DNA of 64,000 nt from Thermostichus sp047461615 (lineage in GTDB: Bacteria; Cyanobacteriota; Cyanobacteriia; Thermostichales; Thermostichaceae): the NCBI RefSeq assembly GCF_047461615.1, contig NZ_JANSHI010000015.1, forward strand, positions 7,721-71,720, written 5' to 3'. This document shows, piece by piece, positions 15,636-25,386 of the stretch; positions within the stretch are counted from its first letter, which is position 1; every line of letters begins with the position of its first letter. The position numbers and the translations under genes were made by a program. Under the pieces are notes generated by a model. The model made no database searches, was not told where the DNA came from, and saw nothing but the letters and a program-made list of their open reading frames with translations.

Positions 15636-17018
15636 ATGAGCTTTGACTTTGACTTGATCATCATCGGTGCCGGCGTTGGCGGCCACGGCGCGGCGTTGCA
15701 TGCCGTCGAGTCCGGCCTGAAAACCGCCATCGTCGAGTGCGCCGAAATGGGCGGCACCTGCATCAATCGCGGCTGCATCCCCTCCAAGGCGCTGCTGGCC
15801 GCCTCAGGACGCCTGCGGGAACTGCAAAACAGCTCCCAGCTAGGGCTGCAGGTGGGATCCGTCCAGGCTGACCGGGGAGCGATTGCCGCTCACGCTGCCC
15901 AGGTGGTGGAGAAGATCCGCGCCGACATGACCCGCTCGCTGGAAAAGCTAGGGGTAACGATCCTGCGGGGACGGGGCAGGCTGGCAGGGCCGCAAACGGT
16001 CGAAGTGCAGGGGGAAGAAGGAGCCCAGGCCTACACAGCGCGGGACATTATCTTGGCTACGGGTTCTCGACCCTTCGTGCCGCCGGGGATCGAGGTGGAT
16101 GGCCGCACGGTGTTTACCAGCAACGAGGCGGTGCGGCTGGAGTGGATCCCGGAGCGGCTGGCCATCATCGGCAGCGGCTACATTGGACAGGAGTTTGCCG
16201 ACGTCTACACGGCGCTGGGATCCCAGGTGATCCTCATCGAGGCCCTGGAGACGCTGATGCCAGCCTTTGACCCCGACATTGCCCGCTTGGCCCAGCGGGT
16301 GCTGATCAAACCCAGGCAAATCCAGACCTACGTAGGGGTTCTGGCCAAACAGGTAATCCCTGGGCAGCCGGTAACCATCCACCTATCCAATGGCGAGACG
16401 CTGCAGGTGGATGGTTGTCTGGTGGCCGCTGGGCGGATCCCGGTCTCAGAGGAACTGGGCCTAGCAGAGCTAGGGGTGGAGTTAGACAAGCGCGGCTTCG
16501 TGCCGGTGGATAGCCGCATGGCCACGGAGTTGCCTCACCTGTGGGCCATCGGCGATGTGACGGGCAAGATGATGTTGGCCCACGCGGCAGCAGCCCAGGG
16601 GAGGGTGGCGGTGGAAAACATCTGTGGCCGCCCTGCTTACATGGATTACCTGAGCATCCCGGCAGCAGTGTTCACCCACCCCGAGATGGGCTTTGTGGGG
16701 CTAACCGAGCCCCAAGCCAAAGCCGAGGGCTATAGCGTGGGCACGGTGCGCACCTACTTTGGCGGCAACTCCAAGGCCATTGCCTCTGGCGAGACTGAGG
16801 GCATGGTGAAGCTGGTCTTCGACAAGGAGACGGGGCTTTTGCTGGGATCCCACATCCTTGGTCCCCACGCAGCGGATCTCATCCACGAGGCGGCCCAGGC
16901 CATTGCCCGCCGCGCCACGGTGCAAGAACTGGCTCGCCTGGTGCATGTTCACCCCACCCTGGCAGAGACACTGGAAGAAGCTTACCGGCGAGCTGCCCAC
17001 AGCTTGGCAGTGGCCTAG
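15636..17018 (+). CDS. lpdA: Dihydrolipoamide dehydrogenase
   Basis: The E3 flavoprotein of 2-oxoacid dehydrogenase (and glycine cleavage) complexes: it reoxidises dihydrolipoamide with NAD+. It has 460 residues. The FAD site is IIIGAGVGGHGAAL, the redox disulfide is in GGTCINRGCIPSK, the NAD site is IIGSGYIGQEFADVYTALG and the C-terminal active-site His-Glu pair is in HVHPTLAETLEEAYRRA. The start is the ATG at 15636. It is divergent from the CbbY-like gene and 71 bp upstream of a methyltransferase. Confidence 0.96.
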   Translation: MSFDFDLIIIGAGVGGHGAALHAVESGLKTAIVECAEMGGTCINRGCIPSKALLAASGRLRELQNSSQLGLQVGSVQADRGAIAAHAAQVVEKIRADMTRSLEKLGVTILRGRGRLAGPQTVEVQGEEGAQAYTARDIILATGSRPFVPPGIEVDGRTVFTSNEAVRLEWIPERLAIIGSGYIGQEFADVYTALGSQVILIEALETLMPAFDPDIARLAQRVLIKPRQIQTYVGVLAKQVIPGQPVTIHLSNGETLQVDGCLVAAGRIPVSEELGLAELGVELDKRGFVPVDSRMATELPHLWAIGDVTGKMMLAHAAAAQGRVAVENICGRPAYMDYLSIPAAVFTHPEMGFVGLTEPQAKAEGYSVGTVRTYFGGNSKAIASGETEGMVKLVFDKETGLLLGSHILGPHAADLIHEAAQAIARRATVQELARLVHVHPTLAETLEEAYRRAAHSLAVA

Positions 17019-17089
17019 CCAGCAGGTTTCCCCTCCAGCCCTTGAGAAAGCCATAGGATTGGGAGGGAAGTACGCAGGAGGAAGTCCTC

Positions 17090-18391
17090 TTGGTTACCGA
17101 AGCCGAGATTACACGGGCAGTGCAAGCCCAGTACGAAACCTTCCCCTATCCCCCTATTCCCTACGACCAGCCCTTTGAGGGCTTTTCCAGCCTGGGCAGC
17201 TATACCTTGGCCCAATACGCCCGCACCCGCACCTTGCAAGAGCCCACTGGGGCCAGGTTTTTGGTGGCCGGCTGCGGCACTGGTTGGGAGATGCACGTCA
17301 TCGCCGCCAGCAACCCCGGATATGGCGCCGTGGTAGGGATCGACCTCAGCCGCCCAGCTCTGGAAATTGCCCAGAAGCGGATCAAGTACCACGGCCTGCG
17401 CAACTGCTCGGTGCATTATGGGGATCTCATGGATCCCTCCACCTGGCCGGAGGGAAGCTTTGACATGATCAGCTCCTACGGGGTAATCCACCACACCGCC
17501 GATCCCGTCAAGGCCCTAAAGAACTTGGCCTCGCGCCTGGCTCCCGACGGGGTAATGGCCCTGATGCTCTACAACCGCTCAGGCCGTTGGCATGTCTACC
17601 GCATTCGTCGTGCCTTGGAGCTGCTGGGGATTACTCCACCGGCCACCCGGGAAAAGATCGAATTTGTGCGGCAACTGCTGAAGGCAGCTCATCCCAACTC
17701 CCTTTTGGCCAAGCACGCCAAGGCCCATGAGGAATACTACCTAGCAGACGAGAACATCGTCGACAACTTCTTCCACGCCAACGACATTCCTTTTGACATC
17801 GGCGAAATCCCCGACCTTCTGGCCCAGGCGGGCTTGGAGTTTATCGATGTAGCCCCCTACTTGGACTACTGGAACGCCAAGCCTTTAATTGCTGCTACTC
17901 ACACCGAGTTCCATCGCCGCTACGAGGCCCTTTCTCGCCTCGACCAGCTACGAGTTATCGAGCATCTGGAGCCTCTTTACCACACGCAAAATCTCTTTTG
18001 GTGCTGCCATCAGGGCAAAAAGGTGGCCAGTTGGGATCCTTTTACCCCTGAATTTTTCCAAAGCTCCCGTTGGCAGCTCAACCCCCTCTTTGTCCAGCAC
18101 GGCAAAGTGCGCTACTGGGATCAAACCATCCCCTTTTCGGATCTGCTGGGCAAGGTGGATCCGGCCCAGATCGCGGCTCAAAAAATGGACATCTTCTGGT
18201 CCATTGCTCGCATTCCCGGCAAGATGATCGCCTCCAGCCGCTACCAGGTGGTGGAGCTGTTGTTGCCCCTAGCCAAGCAAGCTCGTTCTGGCGCCGAGAT
18301 CTTGGCCGACCACGCCGAGAGAGCCGAGCACGTCCTTCGCCTGTTCCGGGAGTGGGAGGCGGATCGGCTGGTGCTGCGAGTTGCTCCCTAA
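17090..18391 (+). CDS. Class I SAM-dependent methyltransferase with large C-terminal domain
   Basis: A 433-residue protein. The N-terminal 40 residues (QAQYETFPYPPIPYD) are typical of cyanobacterial methyltransferases of this group. The SAM site is LVAGCGTGWEMHVIA with the acidic loop VVGIDLSRPALEIA, then GSFDMISSYGVIHHTADPVKAL. About 230 further residues have no domain I recognise. The start is a TTG at 17090, decided by AGGAGG at 17077-17082, 7 nt upstream; no ATG nearby fits. The substrate is unknown. Confidence 0.82.
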   Translation: MVTEAEITRAVQAQYETFPYPPIPYDQPFEGFSSLGSYTLAQYARTRTLQEPTGARFLVAGCGTGWEMHVIAASNPGYGAVVGIDLSRPALEIAQKRIKYHGLRNCSVHYGDLMDPSTWPEGSFDMISSYGVIHHTADPVKALKNLASRLAPDGVMALMLYNRSGRWHVYRIRRALELLGITPPATREKIEFVRQLLKAAHPNSLLAKHAKAHEEYYLADENIVDNFFHANDIPFDIGEIPDLLAQAGLEFIDVAPYLDYWNAKPLIAATHTEFHRRYEALSRLDQLRVIEHLEPLYHTQNLFWCCHQGKKVASWDPFTPEFFQSSRWQLNPLFVQHGKVRYWDQTIPFSDLLGKVDPAQIAAQKMDIFWSIARIPGKMIASSRYQVVELLLPLAKQARSGAEILADHAERAEHVLRLFREWEADRLVLRVAP

Positions 18392-18414
18392 CTAACTCCC
18401 CCCTACCCAAGGAG

Positions 18415-19809
18415 CTACGAGGCGGGCTGGCGGCCACCCACAATGGCGCGGCAGCGAATGTAGGGCCCGCCGGCATCCACCTTGGCTGGCTGGCCCTTGC
18501 CGCAGTGGCCGGATCCGAGATCCCAAAGGAAATCTCGCGACACAGCGTCCACTGACTGCAACACCTCAAAGGCATTGCCGGTGATAGTAACTCCCCGCAA
18601 TAGCTCCGCCAGCTTGCCATTGCGAATGCGGTAGGCCCGCTCCACGCCAAACATGAACTCGCCCGTGGAGTCGGCTTGCCCGTTCCTGGCCCCATCCAGG
18701 AAGTAGCCGTCGGGGGTGCTGGCGAGGATCTCTTCTAGCGTCTGGGATCCCGGCTCGATGTAGGTGTTGCGCATGCGGATGAGCGGCTCGTCGGCGTACT
18801 CCCAGGCGCGGGCATTGCCGGTGGGCTCGACGCCAAAGTGGGCGGCAGTCTCCCGGTTGTGCAGGTAGCTCACCAAAATGCCATTCTGGATGATGGTAGT
18901 GGTTTGGGTAGGAACACCTTCATCGTCCACGGGCAGCGTTCCCCCTGCCCCCGGCATAAATTCAGAACGGCCAGAGTCCTTGAGAGTAACCAGTTCGCTG
19001 GCCACCCGCTGCCCTAGCTTGCCAGCCGCCACCGAGCCCGCGAGGACGAAATCGGCCTCGACCGTGTGGCCAATGGCTTCATGCACCAGCAGTCCCACGA
19101 TGGAAGGGGAGAGGATGACGGTGGCCCATCCCCCCTCGGCATAGCCTGCAGAGAGGAGATCAACTGCCGTGGCAGCCGCCTTCTCCGCCATCTGCAAGGG
19201 ATCCGTCCGAAAAAGGCAATCCCACCCCCCCGTCACGCCAATGGACTCCGTGCCGCTGCTGAGTTGGCCATCGGCCTCAGCCACCGCCTGCACCCGCAAT
19301 TCGGGGCGCACCAGCCGGAAGGCTACATCCGCCCCATCGGTGGTGACGATGGCTTTCTCCTCGTAGATCTCGTTGTAGGTGCAACTGGCGGAGGTGATGC
19401 GAGTGGAGGACTTGCGCGCCTGGGCTTCTGTTTCCAAAGCCAATTGAATCTTCGCCTCGAGCGGCTTGTTGACCACTTCCTCCACCCCGGGCTCACAGAA
19501 CTCCCCCTGGGCTAGTTGGACGCGGGGCAAAGTCTTCAGCTTCTGCTTGCGGCAGTTGGCGCTGGCGCGGGCCGCTTGCTGGGCCTCGGCAATGGCCTTG
19601 CGAATGGCTGCGGGTGAGAGATCCCCGGTGGCGGCAAAGCCCCAGGTGCCGTCTTCTAGCACCCGCACCCCCACCCCCGAGCGCCGCCGAACTACCGTGC
19701 GCTCAATGCGGCCCTTTTCCGCCGTAACGCTGCGAAAGACTTTGCTGTGGTAGCGCAGCTCCACAAAGCCGGAGTAATCCCGAAGGATGTCGCACAGGAA
19801 ATCTCGCAT
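18415..19809 (-). CDS. tldD: TldD/PmbA-family metallopeptidase
   Basis: A 464-residue member of the TldD/TldE family, zinc proteases that act as a heterodimer on unfolded or peptide substrates (for example microcin B17 maturation and CcdA degradation in Escherichia coli). The metal motif HEAIGHTVEAD (HExxxH) is present, which marks the catalytic TldD rather than the inactive TldE/PmbA subunit. The N-terminal half carries the usual VRVLEDGTWGFAATGDLS segment. It is followed, 24 bp upstream on the coding strand, by glgB, so the two may be co-transcribed. A pmbA partner is not in the window. Confidence 0.93.
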   Translation of the reverse strand: MRDFLCDILRDYSGFVELRYHSKVFRSVTAEKGRIERTVVRRRSGVGVRVLEDGTWGFAATGDLSPAAIRKAIAEAQQAARASANCRKQKLKTLPRVQLAQGEFCEPGVEEVVNKPLEAKIQLALETEAQARKSSTRITSASCTYNEIYEEKAIVTTDGADVAFRLVRPELRVQAVAEADGQLSSGTESIGVTGGWDCLFRTDPLQMAEKAAATAVDLLSAGYAEGGWATVILSPSIVGLLVHEAIGHTVEADFVLAGSVAAGKLGQRVASELVTLKDSGRSEFMPGAGGTLPVDDEGVPTQTTTIIQNGILVSYLHNRETAAHFGVEPTGNARAWEYADEPLIRMRNTYIEPGSQTLEEILASTPDGYFLDGARNGQADSTGEFMFGVERAYRIRNGKLAELLRGVTITGNAFEVLQSVDAVSRDFLWDLGSGHCGKGQPAKVDAGGPYIRCRAIVGGRQPAS

Positions 19810-19833
19810 GGCAATGAGGAGGGAAGGCCGTAC

Positions 19834-22134
19834 TCAATCCAGCATAGCTTTGTCTTCGGCGGAGTCCTCCGGCTGCCACTTCAGCACCAAGGTAGAAAGG
19901 GGGGGCAGGCAGAGATCAAGAGAGTAGGGCAGGTTGTGGTAGGGCCAGTCCTCTGTCCACTTGCCTCCTAGGTTGCCAACGCCGCTGCCCCAGAACTCCA
20001 CCGCGTCGCTGTTGAGGAGCTCCCGGTAAAACCCCCGCTCCGGCACCCCAATGCGGTAGTTTGGCCAGACCACGGGGGTGAAGTTGCAGACCACCACCAG
20101 CCACTCCTTGGGATCCTCCCCATAGCGGATGAAAGAGATAATGCCCCGATGGTCACTGCAGTCGATCCAGCGGAATCCTTCCGGCTTGGTGTCTTGGGTG
20201 TAGAGAGCCGGTTGCGAGCGCAGCAGCTGGTTGAGAGTGGCTACGTAGTGGCGCAGCTTGGCGTGGGGCTCATACTGCAGCAGCTCCCAGTCTAGATCTG
20301 CCCAAACATTCCACTCGTTCCACTGGCCAAACTCCATGCTCATGAACAAGGTTTTCTTGCCAGGGTGAGTGAACATGTAGCCGTAGAGAGCCCGCAAGCT
20401 GGCGAACTTGTGCCACAGATCTCCTGGCATTTTGCCCAGCATGTGGCTTTTGCCGTGTACCACCTCATCGTGGGAAAAAGCCAGCATGTAATTTTCGCTG
20501 AAGGCATACATGAGGCTGAAAGTCACGAGGTTGTGGTGGAACTGGCGAAACCAGGGATCCATGCGGAAATAATCCAGCATGTCGTGCATCCAGCCCATGT
20601 TCCACTTCAGGTTAAAGCCCAGACCGCCCACGTGAGTTGGCCAGGTCACCATTGGCCAGGCAGTCGATTCCTCGGCAATGGAAAGAACGCCAGGGTAGTA
20701 CTTGAAAATAAGGGTATTGAGCTGACGGAAAAAGTCGATGGCCTCTAGGTGTTCCCGACCGCCGTAGCAATTGGGGATCCATTCCTTGCGGTCGTAATCC
20801 AGATAGAGCATCGAGGCCACTGCATCCACCCGAATGCCGTCAACGTGGTATTTGTCAAACCAAAAGAGGGCGTTGGCCACCAGATAGTTGCGCACCTCGT
20901 TGCGGCCGTAATTGAAAACTAAGGTGCCCCAGCCTTTGTGTTCGCCCTTGCGGGGGTCAGCATATTCGTAGAGGTGGGTACCGTCAAAAAAGGCCAGCCC
21001 ATGCCCGTCTTTGGGAAAATGCCCTGGCACCCAATCGATAATGACACCAATTCCCTCCTGGTGGGCGCGATCGACAAAGTACATGAAGTCCTGCGGGGAG
21101 CCGTAGCGGGAGGTTACGGCGTAGTAGCCGATAACCTGGTAGCCCCAGGAGCCGTCGAAGGGGTGCTCGGCCACGGGCAAGAGCTCGATGTGGGTAAAGC
21201 CCATCTCCTTGACGTAGGGGATGAGTTTGTCCGCCAGCTCCCGGTAGGTGAGAAAGCGGGTGTTGGGCTTGCGCTCCACTGGCACCAGGTGGCCATCGGC
21301 GGGCGGGTCTTCGGTGGAGGCGTGCATCCAGGATCCCAGGTGGACCTCGTACACCGAAATGGGGGAGCGCAGCGGGTCGGTGGCAGCCCGTTTTTCCATC
21401 CACTCCTGGTCGTGCCAGGTGTAGGTGTTGAGGTCAACCACAATGGAGCCGGTTTTGGGGCGAACCTCCTGTTGGAAGCCGTAGGGATCCGACTTTTCGT
21501 AGATGTCCCCCCAGGGGGCCTTCACCTCGTATTTGTAGATGGCTCCTGGCCCAAGGCCGGGGATAAACAGGACCCAGATGCCGCTTTCGTCTAGGCGCTT
21601 CATCTGGTGCTGGCGCCCATCCCAGTGGTTGAAGTCGCCAATAACACTGACGTTGCGGGCATTGGGAGCCCAGACGGCAAAGTGCACTCCCTGAACCCCG
21701 TCCACGCTTATGGGGTGAGCGCCCAACTTCTCGTAGATGCGGTGGTGGTTGCCCTCGTTGAAGAGGTAGCGATCCAGCTCGCCGATGTGGTTGACCTTCT
21801 CCGGCGGAAAGCGATAGGGATCCTCCCATTCTTCAAGGTGTTGGCCCTCCGGATCCCAAACCCGCTGCGCTCGCAAAAAGTAGTCTGGCAGGGGGGTTCC
21901 TGGCTCGAAGCGCAGCTCAAACAGGGTTTCTGGATGCAGCGGCTGCATGGGGTGGGCCTGCCCAGTGGCACGTTCCACCAGCCAAACCTGCCGCGCGTTA
22001 GGCACCAAGGCACGCACCAGCCAGAAGGACACCTCCCCCTGCTCTATCTGCTGCGGCCCCAAAACAGCATAGGGATCCTGCCATTGGTTGGTAACAAACT
22101 GAACCACTTGCTCGGCAGACAGGAGAAAGCCCAT
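19834..22134 (-). CDS. glgB: 1,4-alpha-glucan branching enzyme, GH13
   Basis: This enzyme makes the alpha-1,6 branches of glycogen. It has 766 residues, with an N-terminal domain, a CBM48 (VHFAVWAPNARNVSVIGDFN), the GH13 barrel and the C-terminal beta domain. The nucleophile is Asp437 (GIRVDAVAS), the acid/base Glu488 (SIAEES) and the third acidic residue sits in FSHDEVVHGK. The length matches cyanobacterial GlgB. It is 1.7 kb from glgA2 and 3.3 kb from a GH57 branching enzyme on the other strand, so two non-homologous branching enzymes are encoded within 7.2 kb. Confidence 0.97.
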   Translation of the reverse strand: MGFLLSAEQVVQFVTNQWQDPYAVLGPQQIEQGEVSFWLVRALVPNARQVWLVERATGQAHPMQPLHPETLFELRFEPGTPLPDYFLRAQRVWDPEGQHLEEWEDPYRFPPEKVNHIGELDRYLFNEGNHHRIYEKLGAHPISVDGVQGVHFAVWAPNARNVSVIGDFNHWDGRQHQMKRLDESGIWVLFIPGLGPGAIYKYEVKAPWGDIYEKSDPYGFQQEVRPKTGSIVVDLNTYTWHDQEWMEKRAATDPLRSPISVYEVHLGSWMHASTEDPPADGHLVPVERKPNTRFLTYRELADKLIPYVKEMGFTHIELLPVAEHPFDGSWGYQVIGYYAVTSRYGSPQDFMYFVDRAHQEGIGVIIDWVPGHFPKDGHGLAFFDGTHLYEYADPRKGEHKGWGTLVFNYGRNEVRNYLVANALFWFDKYHVDGIRVDAVASMLYLDYDRKEWIPNCYGGREHLEAIDFFRQLNTLIFKYYPGVLSIAEESTAWPMVTWPTHVGGLGFNLKWNMGWMHDMLDYFRMDPWFRQFHHNLVTFSLMYAFSENYMLAFSHDEVVHGKSHMLGKMPGDLWHKFASLRALYGYMFTHPGKKTLFMSMEFGQWNEWNVWADLDWELLQYEPHAKLRHYVATLNQLLRSQPALYTQDTKPEGFRWIDCSDHRGIISFIRYGEDPKEWLVVVCNFTPVVWPNYRIGVPERGFYRELLNSDAVEFWGSGVGNLGGKWTEDWPYHNLPYSLDLCLPPLSTLVLKWQPEDSAEDKAMLD

Positions 22135-22373
22135 GGCAACCCCCAGCAGACCCTTGATCTCAGTCTAACGACGGCTGGCTACCGCTCTAGCTCGAGCGTC
22201 CCCGCTAGGAGTTCTCCAGCTTGCCTTGACATTATCCTCCTCGAGAACCAGCTCCCAAGAAAGCAGGAGCCAAGCGCTTTCTCCTGGAAGGGAGAACTTG
22301 CTAGAGTGAGACGGGCAATCCCTTTCCAAGCTGGGTTGGTCAGCCTGTTCTGTTTTTCAGGTTCTGAGGATTT

Positions 22374-22628
22374 ATGGCTATCCTGCTGTTGAGCAAACCT
22401 ATCCTGGCTGTTAGCATCTTTGGCATGGGCCTGCCAGAGCTGGCGGTGATTGGGCTGATCGCAGTGGTGGTGTTTGGCCCCAAGAAGCTGCCAGAGTTGG
22501 GCAGCGCCCTTGGCAAAGCCTTGCGCAGCTTTAAGGAAGAGATGAATAACCCCAGCCGTGAGGAGGAGTCTCCTACTAGCGCTGAGAAGCCAAAGGCAGA
22601 GAAGGTGCCTGAAAAGGATGCCGCCTAG
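22374..22628 (+). CDS. tatA: Twin-arginine translocase subunit TatA/E
   Basis: A pore-forming component of the Tat system that exports folded proteins across the plasma or thylakoid membrane. It has 84 residues: a short membrane helix (GLPELAVIGLIAVVVFG), the hinge PKKLPELG, an amphipathic helix (SALGKALRSFKEEM) and an acidic/lysine tail. ATG at 22374 with GAGG 5 nt upstream. The N terminus is about 14 residues longer than the common form, which begins near MGLPEL; an internal start at that Met (22425) is possible. tatC is not adjacent. Confidence 0.93.
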   Translation: MAILLLSKPILAVSIFGMGLPELAVIGLIAVVVFGPKKLPELGSALGKALRSFKEEMNNPSREEESPTSAEKPKAEKVPEKDAA

Positions 22629-22825
22629 GTATGACCTATCCGCATCGATGGCTGTCTTTGTAGCTGGCTGATCCCCCCTTGGACGTCGAAGTCCCTGCCT
22701 GCCCTACCTGCACTCTGGGGATCCTGCCTCTTCCCCTCCATTGGCGGCGGGGATCCAGGTGTCCCACACGCCTCTAGGAGTGATACCCTGAGGAAAAGTG
22801 TAGGATTACAACCGGAGCGACCGCC

Positions 22826-23191
22826 ATGCTCAAGTGCACCACCCGCCACATTCACATCTTTGCTGGCGAGGTGACGGCTGATAACCGCTTGGTGCCCCGC
22901 GACGATGTGCTGACCCTCGATGTGGATCCCGATAACGAGCTAGTCTGGAACGACGCTGCTCTGCAGAAGGTCTATGCCCGCTTCGAGGAATTGGTGGAGG
23001 AGTACCGAGGCCGGGATCTGACGGAGTACAACCTACGGCGCATCGGGTCTGAGCTGGAACACTTCATCCGCTCCCTGCTGAGGCAAGGGGAGATTGCCTA
23101 CAACCTGCAAGGGCGCACCCTCAACTACAGTCTAGGCTTTCCCCAGATCCCTGCGGAAAAAGTTGTGGATCAGTACATTCCCAAGAGATAG
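22826..23191 (+). CDS. ndhM: NAD(P)H-quinone oxidoreductase subunit M
   Basis: NdhM is a peripheral subunit of the cyanobacterial/plastid NDH-1 complex in the thylakoid membrane, needed for cyclic electron flow and respiration. It has 121 residues; typical segments are TTRHIHIFAGEV, DDVLTLDVDPDNELVWN and GRTLNYSLGFPQIPAEKVV. The gene is single in all groups that have it and is limited to oxygenic phototrophs, so it is a good taxonomic marker for this window. The ATG is at 22826. It lies upstream of a DUF2996 gene by 42 bp. Confidence 0.95.
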   Translation: MLKCTTRHIHIFAGEVTADNRLVPRDDVLTLDVDPDNELVWNDAALQKVYARFEELVEEYRGRDLTEYNLRRIGSELEHFIRSLLRQGEIAYNLQGRTLNYSLGFPQIPAEKVVDQYIPKR

Positions 23192-23233
23192 CTTTTCCCC
23201 CCTTCCCCATTAGCTGTTATCGGAGTCCAGCCC

Positions 23234-23665
23234 ATGTCTGGAGAACCTACCCCCGCCCAGGAGACTACCGCCGAAGTCGCCAAGCCTGCTGAGGAAGCAA
23301 CCCGCCCTCCCAAGGCTGCTGCAAAAAAACCCGCCAAAGAAGTCAAAGAAGAAAAACCCTTCGAGCAACTGATTACAGAAGAGGTGATCCCGGCGGCCAT
23401 TGCCGCTTTTCAAAAACGCGGCGTCCACGATTTGCAGTTGCGCCTGGAAGGCAAGACGCTGATTGGCTCCTTTGCCGGCGGCCAGAAGCAGTTTAGCGTC
23501 CTCTTTGCCGAGGGATCCCTAAACGGCCGTAAGTTCTTCCGCTGCACTACTGCAGGATCCCCGGCCAGCACCCTCGAGTCTTTTATGATCGACGAGCGCC
23601 GCGTCGATGTGCCCCTGTTGGTGTTCTATTTGGTGCAGCGCCTCTACGCCCAGCAGTGGTATTGA
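23234..23665 (+). CDS. DUF2996 protein, cyanobacterial
   Basis: A 143-residue protein with an Ala/Pro/Lys/Glu-rich, probably disordered N-terminal third and a folded C-terminal domain (VIPAAIAAFQKRGVHDLQLR ... ESFMIDERRVDVPLLVFYLV). This domain matches the cyanobacterial/plastid DUF2996 family as I remember it. Function is unknown. It follows ndhM and ends 22 bp before an intrinsic terminator, so ndhM-DUF2996 is probably a two-gene transcript. Confidence 0.8.
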   Translation: MSGEPTPAQETTAEVAKPAEEATRPPKAAAKKPAKEVKEEKPFEQLITEEVIPAAIAAFQKRGVHDLQLRLEGKTLIGSFAGGQKQFSVLFAEGSLNGRKFFRCTTAGSPASTLESFMIDERRVDVPLLVFYLVQRLYAQQWY

Positions 23666-23687
23666 GGGAGCTCCTGGCTAACCCTGT

Positions 23688-23713
23688 GGATCCCGCCATC
23701 GGGATCCTTTTTT
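23688..23713 (+). terminator. Intrinsic terminator after the ndhM-DUF2996 unit
   Basis: An 8-bp perfect stem pairs GGATCCCG (23688-23695) with CGGGATCC (23700-23707) around the loop CCAT, followed directly by six T. This is a standard Rho-independent terminator for the plus strand. The stem is built from the iterated GGATCC motif. Confidence 0.85.
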
Positions 23714-23794
23714 AGCCTTGCGGGAGATGTGCTCACAAGGGGGGAGGGATTATTTTGTGAAGAAAGGTAAGGCGATGCTGCGGGGGATTGCGAA

Positions 23795-25270
23795 ATGTAC
23801 ATCGTGCAGATTGCGTCGGAATGTGCCCCAGTCATCAAGGCAGGTGGGCTGGGGGATGTGGTGTACGGCCTCAGCCGGGAGCTAGAAGTGCGGGGGCACT
23901 GCGTCGAGCTGATTCTACCCAAATACGACGTCATGCGCTACGACCAAATCTGGGGCCTGCACGACGCCTACCGCGACCTCTGGGTGCCCTGGTATGGCGG
24001 GGCTATTCACTGCTCGGTGTACTGCGGCTGGGTGCATGGCCGCCTTTGCTTTTTCATTGAGCCCCACTCCAGCGATAACTTTTTTAACCGCGGCTGCTAC
24101 TACGGCTGCCCAGATGACAACATGCGCTTTGCCTTTTTCAGCAAGGCTGCCCTGGAGTTTCTCCTCAAAAGCAACAAGCGCCCCGACATCATCCATTGTC
24201 ACGACTGGCAGACAGGCCTGGTGCCGGTGCTGCTGTTTGAGATTTATAAGTACCACGGCATGGAAAACCAGCGGGTGTGCTACACCATTCACAACTTTAA
24301 GCATCAGGGCTTTGGGGGGCCAGAAATTCTGTGGGCCACGGGACTCAATCGCGAGCCCTATTACTTCCACTACGACCGCCTGCGCGATAACTTCAACCCT
24401 TTTGTCCTCAACTTTATGAAAGGGGGGATTGTCTTTTCCAACTTTGTAACAACAGTCTCACCCACCCACGCCCTGGAAGCACGATTTGGCGACTACGGCT
24501 ATGGGCTGGGACACACCCTCTACTTGCATCAGCACAAGTTTCGCGGCATTTTAAACGGCGTTGACTACGACATTTGGAACCCCGAGATTGACCGTTTTAT
24601 CCCTTTTCAATACACCGCACAGACCCTAGAAAACAAGGCCAAAAACAAGAAAGCCCTGCGGGAGCGGCTATGGCTACGCGATGTTGACAAGCCTATTGTG
24701 GCCTATATCGGGCGGCTAGATGAGCAAAAGGGCGTACATCTGGTGCATCATGCCATCTATCGCTCCTTGTTTAAAAATGCTCAGTTTGTCCTGCTGGGAT
24801 CCGCCACCGAGCCAGGAATTGGCGCCTGGTTTGCCCATGAGAAACGTTACCTCAACGACAACCCCGATGTTCACATCGAGCTAGCTTTCAACGAAGAGCT
24901 CTCCCACCTCATCTATGCGGGGGCAGATATCCTCGTGGTGCCCAGCCACTACGAACCCTGCGGACTGACGCAGATGATTGGCTTAAAGTACGGCACAGTG
25001 CCCGTGGTGAGAGGGGTGGGCGGCCTGGCGGATACGGTTTTCGACCGCGACTACGACACTCGCAAATTGCCGGAGCAACGCAATGGCTACGTGTTCTACC
25101 ACACAGATCACGCGGCTCTGGAGTCGGCGCTGGATCGGGCCATTGACCTGTGGTACACCGCTCCCGACCAGTTTCGCCAGCTGCAAATCCAGGGCATGAG
25201 CTACGACTACTCCTGGAACTACCCCGGCAAAGAATACCTAGAGATCTACGAGTGCATTCGTCACCGCTGA
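23795..25270 (+). CDS. glgA: Glycogen synthase, GlgA2 type
   Basis: A GT5 ADP-glucose:alpha-1,4-glucan glucosyltransferase of 491 residues. It starts MYIVQIASECAPVIKAGGLG; the ADP-glucose-binding motif is KAGGL, as in the GlgA2 isoform of cyanobacteria (GlgA1 enzymes carry KTGGL). The second Rossmann domain shows VAYIGRLDEQKGV and the C-terminal ligand loop SHYEPCGLTQMIGLKYG. The ATG at 23795 follows the terminator by about 80 bp. It is 116 bp upstream of the GH57 branching enzyme, and both run in the same direction, probably as an operon. Confidence 0.95.
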   Translation: MYIVQIASECAPVIKAGGLGDVVYGLSRELEVRGHCVELILPKYDVMRYDQIWGLHDAYRDLWVPWYGGAIHCSVYCGWVHGRLCFFIEPHSSDNFFNRGCYYGCPDDNMRFAFFSKAALEFLLKSNKRPDIIHCHDWQTGLVPVLLFEIYKYHGMENQRVCYTIHNFKHQGFGGPEILWATGLNREPYYFHYDRLRDNFNPFVLNFMKGGIVFSNFVTTVSPTHALEARFGDYGYGLGHTLYLHQHKFRGILNGVDYDIWNPEIDRFIPFQYTAQTLENKAKNKKALRERLWLRDVDKPIVAYIGRLDEQKGVHLVHHAIYRSLFKNAQFVLLGSATEPGIGAWFAHEKRYLNDNPDVHIELAFNEELSHLIYAGADILVVPSHYEPCGLTQMIGLKYGTVPVVRGVGGLADTVFDRDYDTRKLPEQRNGYVFYHTDHAALESALDRAIDLWYTAPDQFRQLQIQGMSYDYSWNYPGKEYLEIYECIRHR

Positions 25271-25386
25271 TCCAGCCAGCGATCCCCAGCGATCCCCGCC
25301 CTTGACCGCAAGGGGGAAATGCTGGACGATAGGTAGCGATCCCGCTCTTTTTTATTGCCCAGGAAGGCGAGCTTACTCCGCTACCT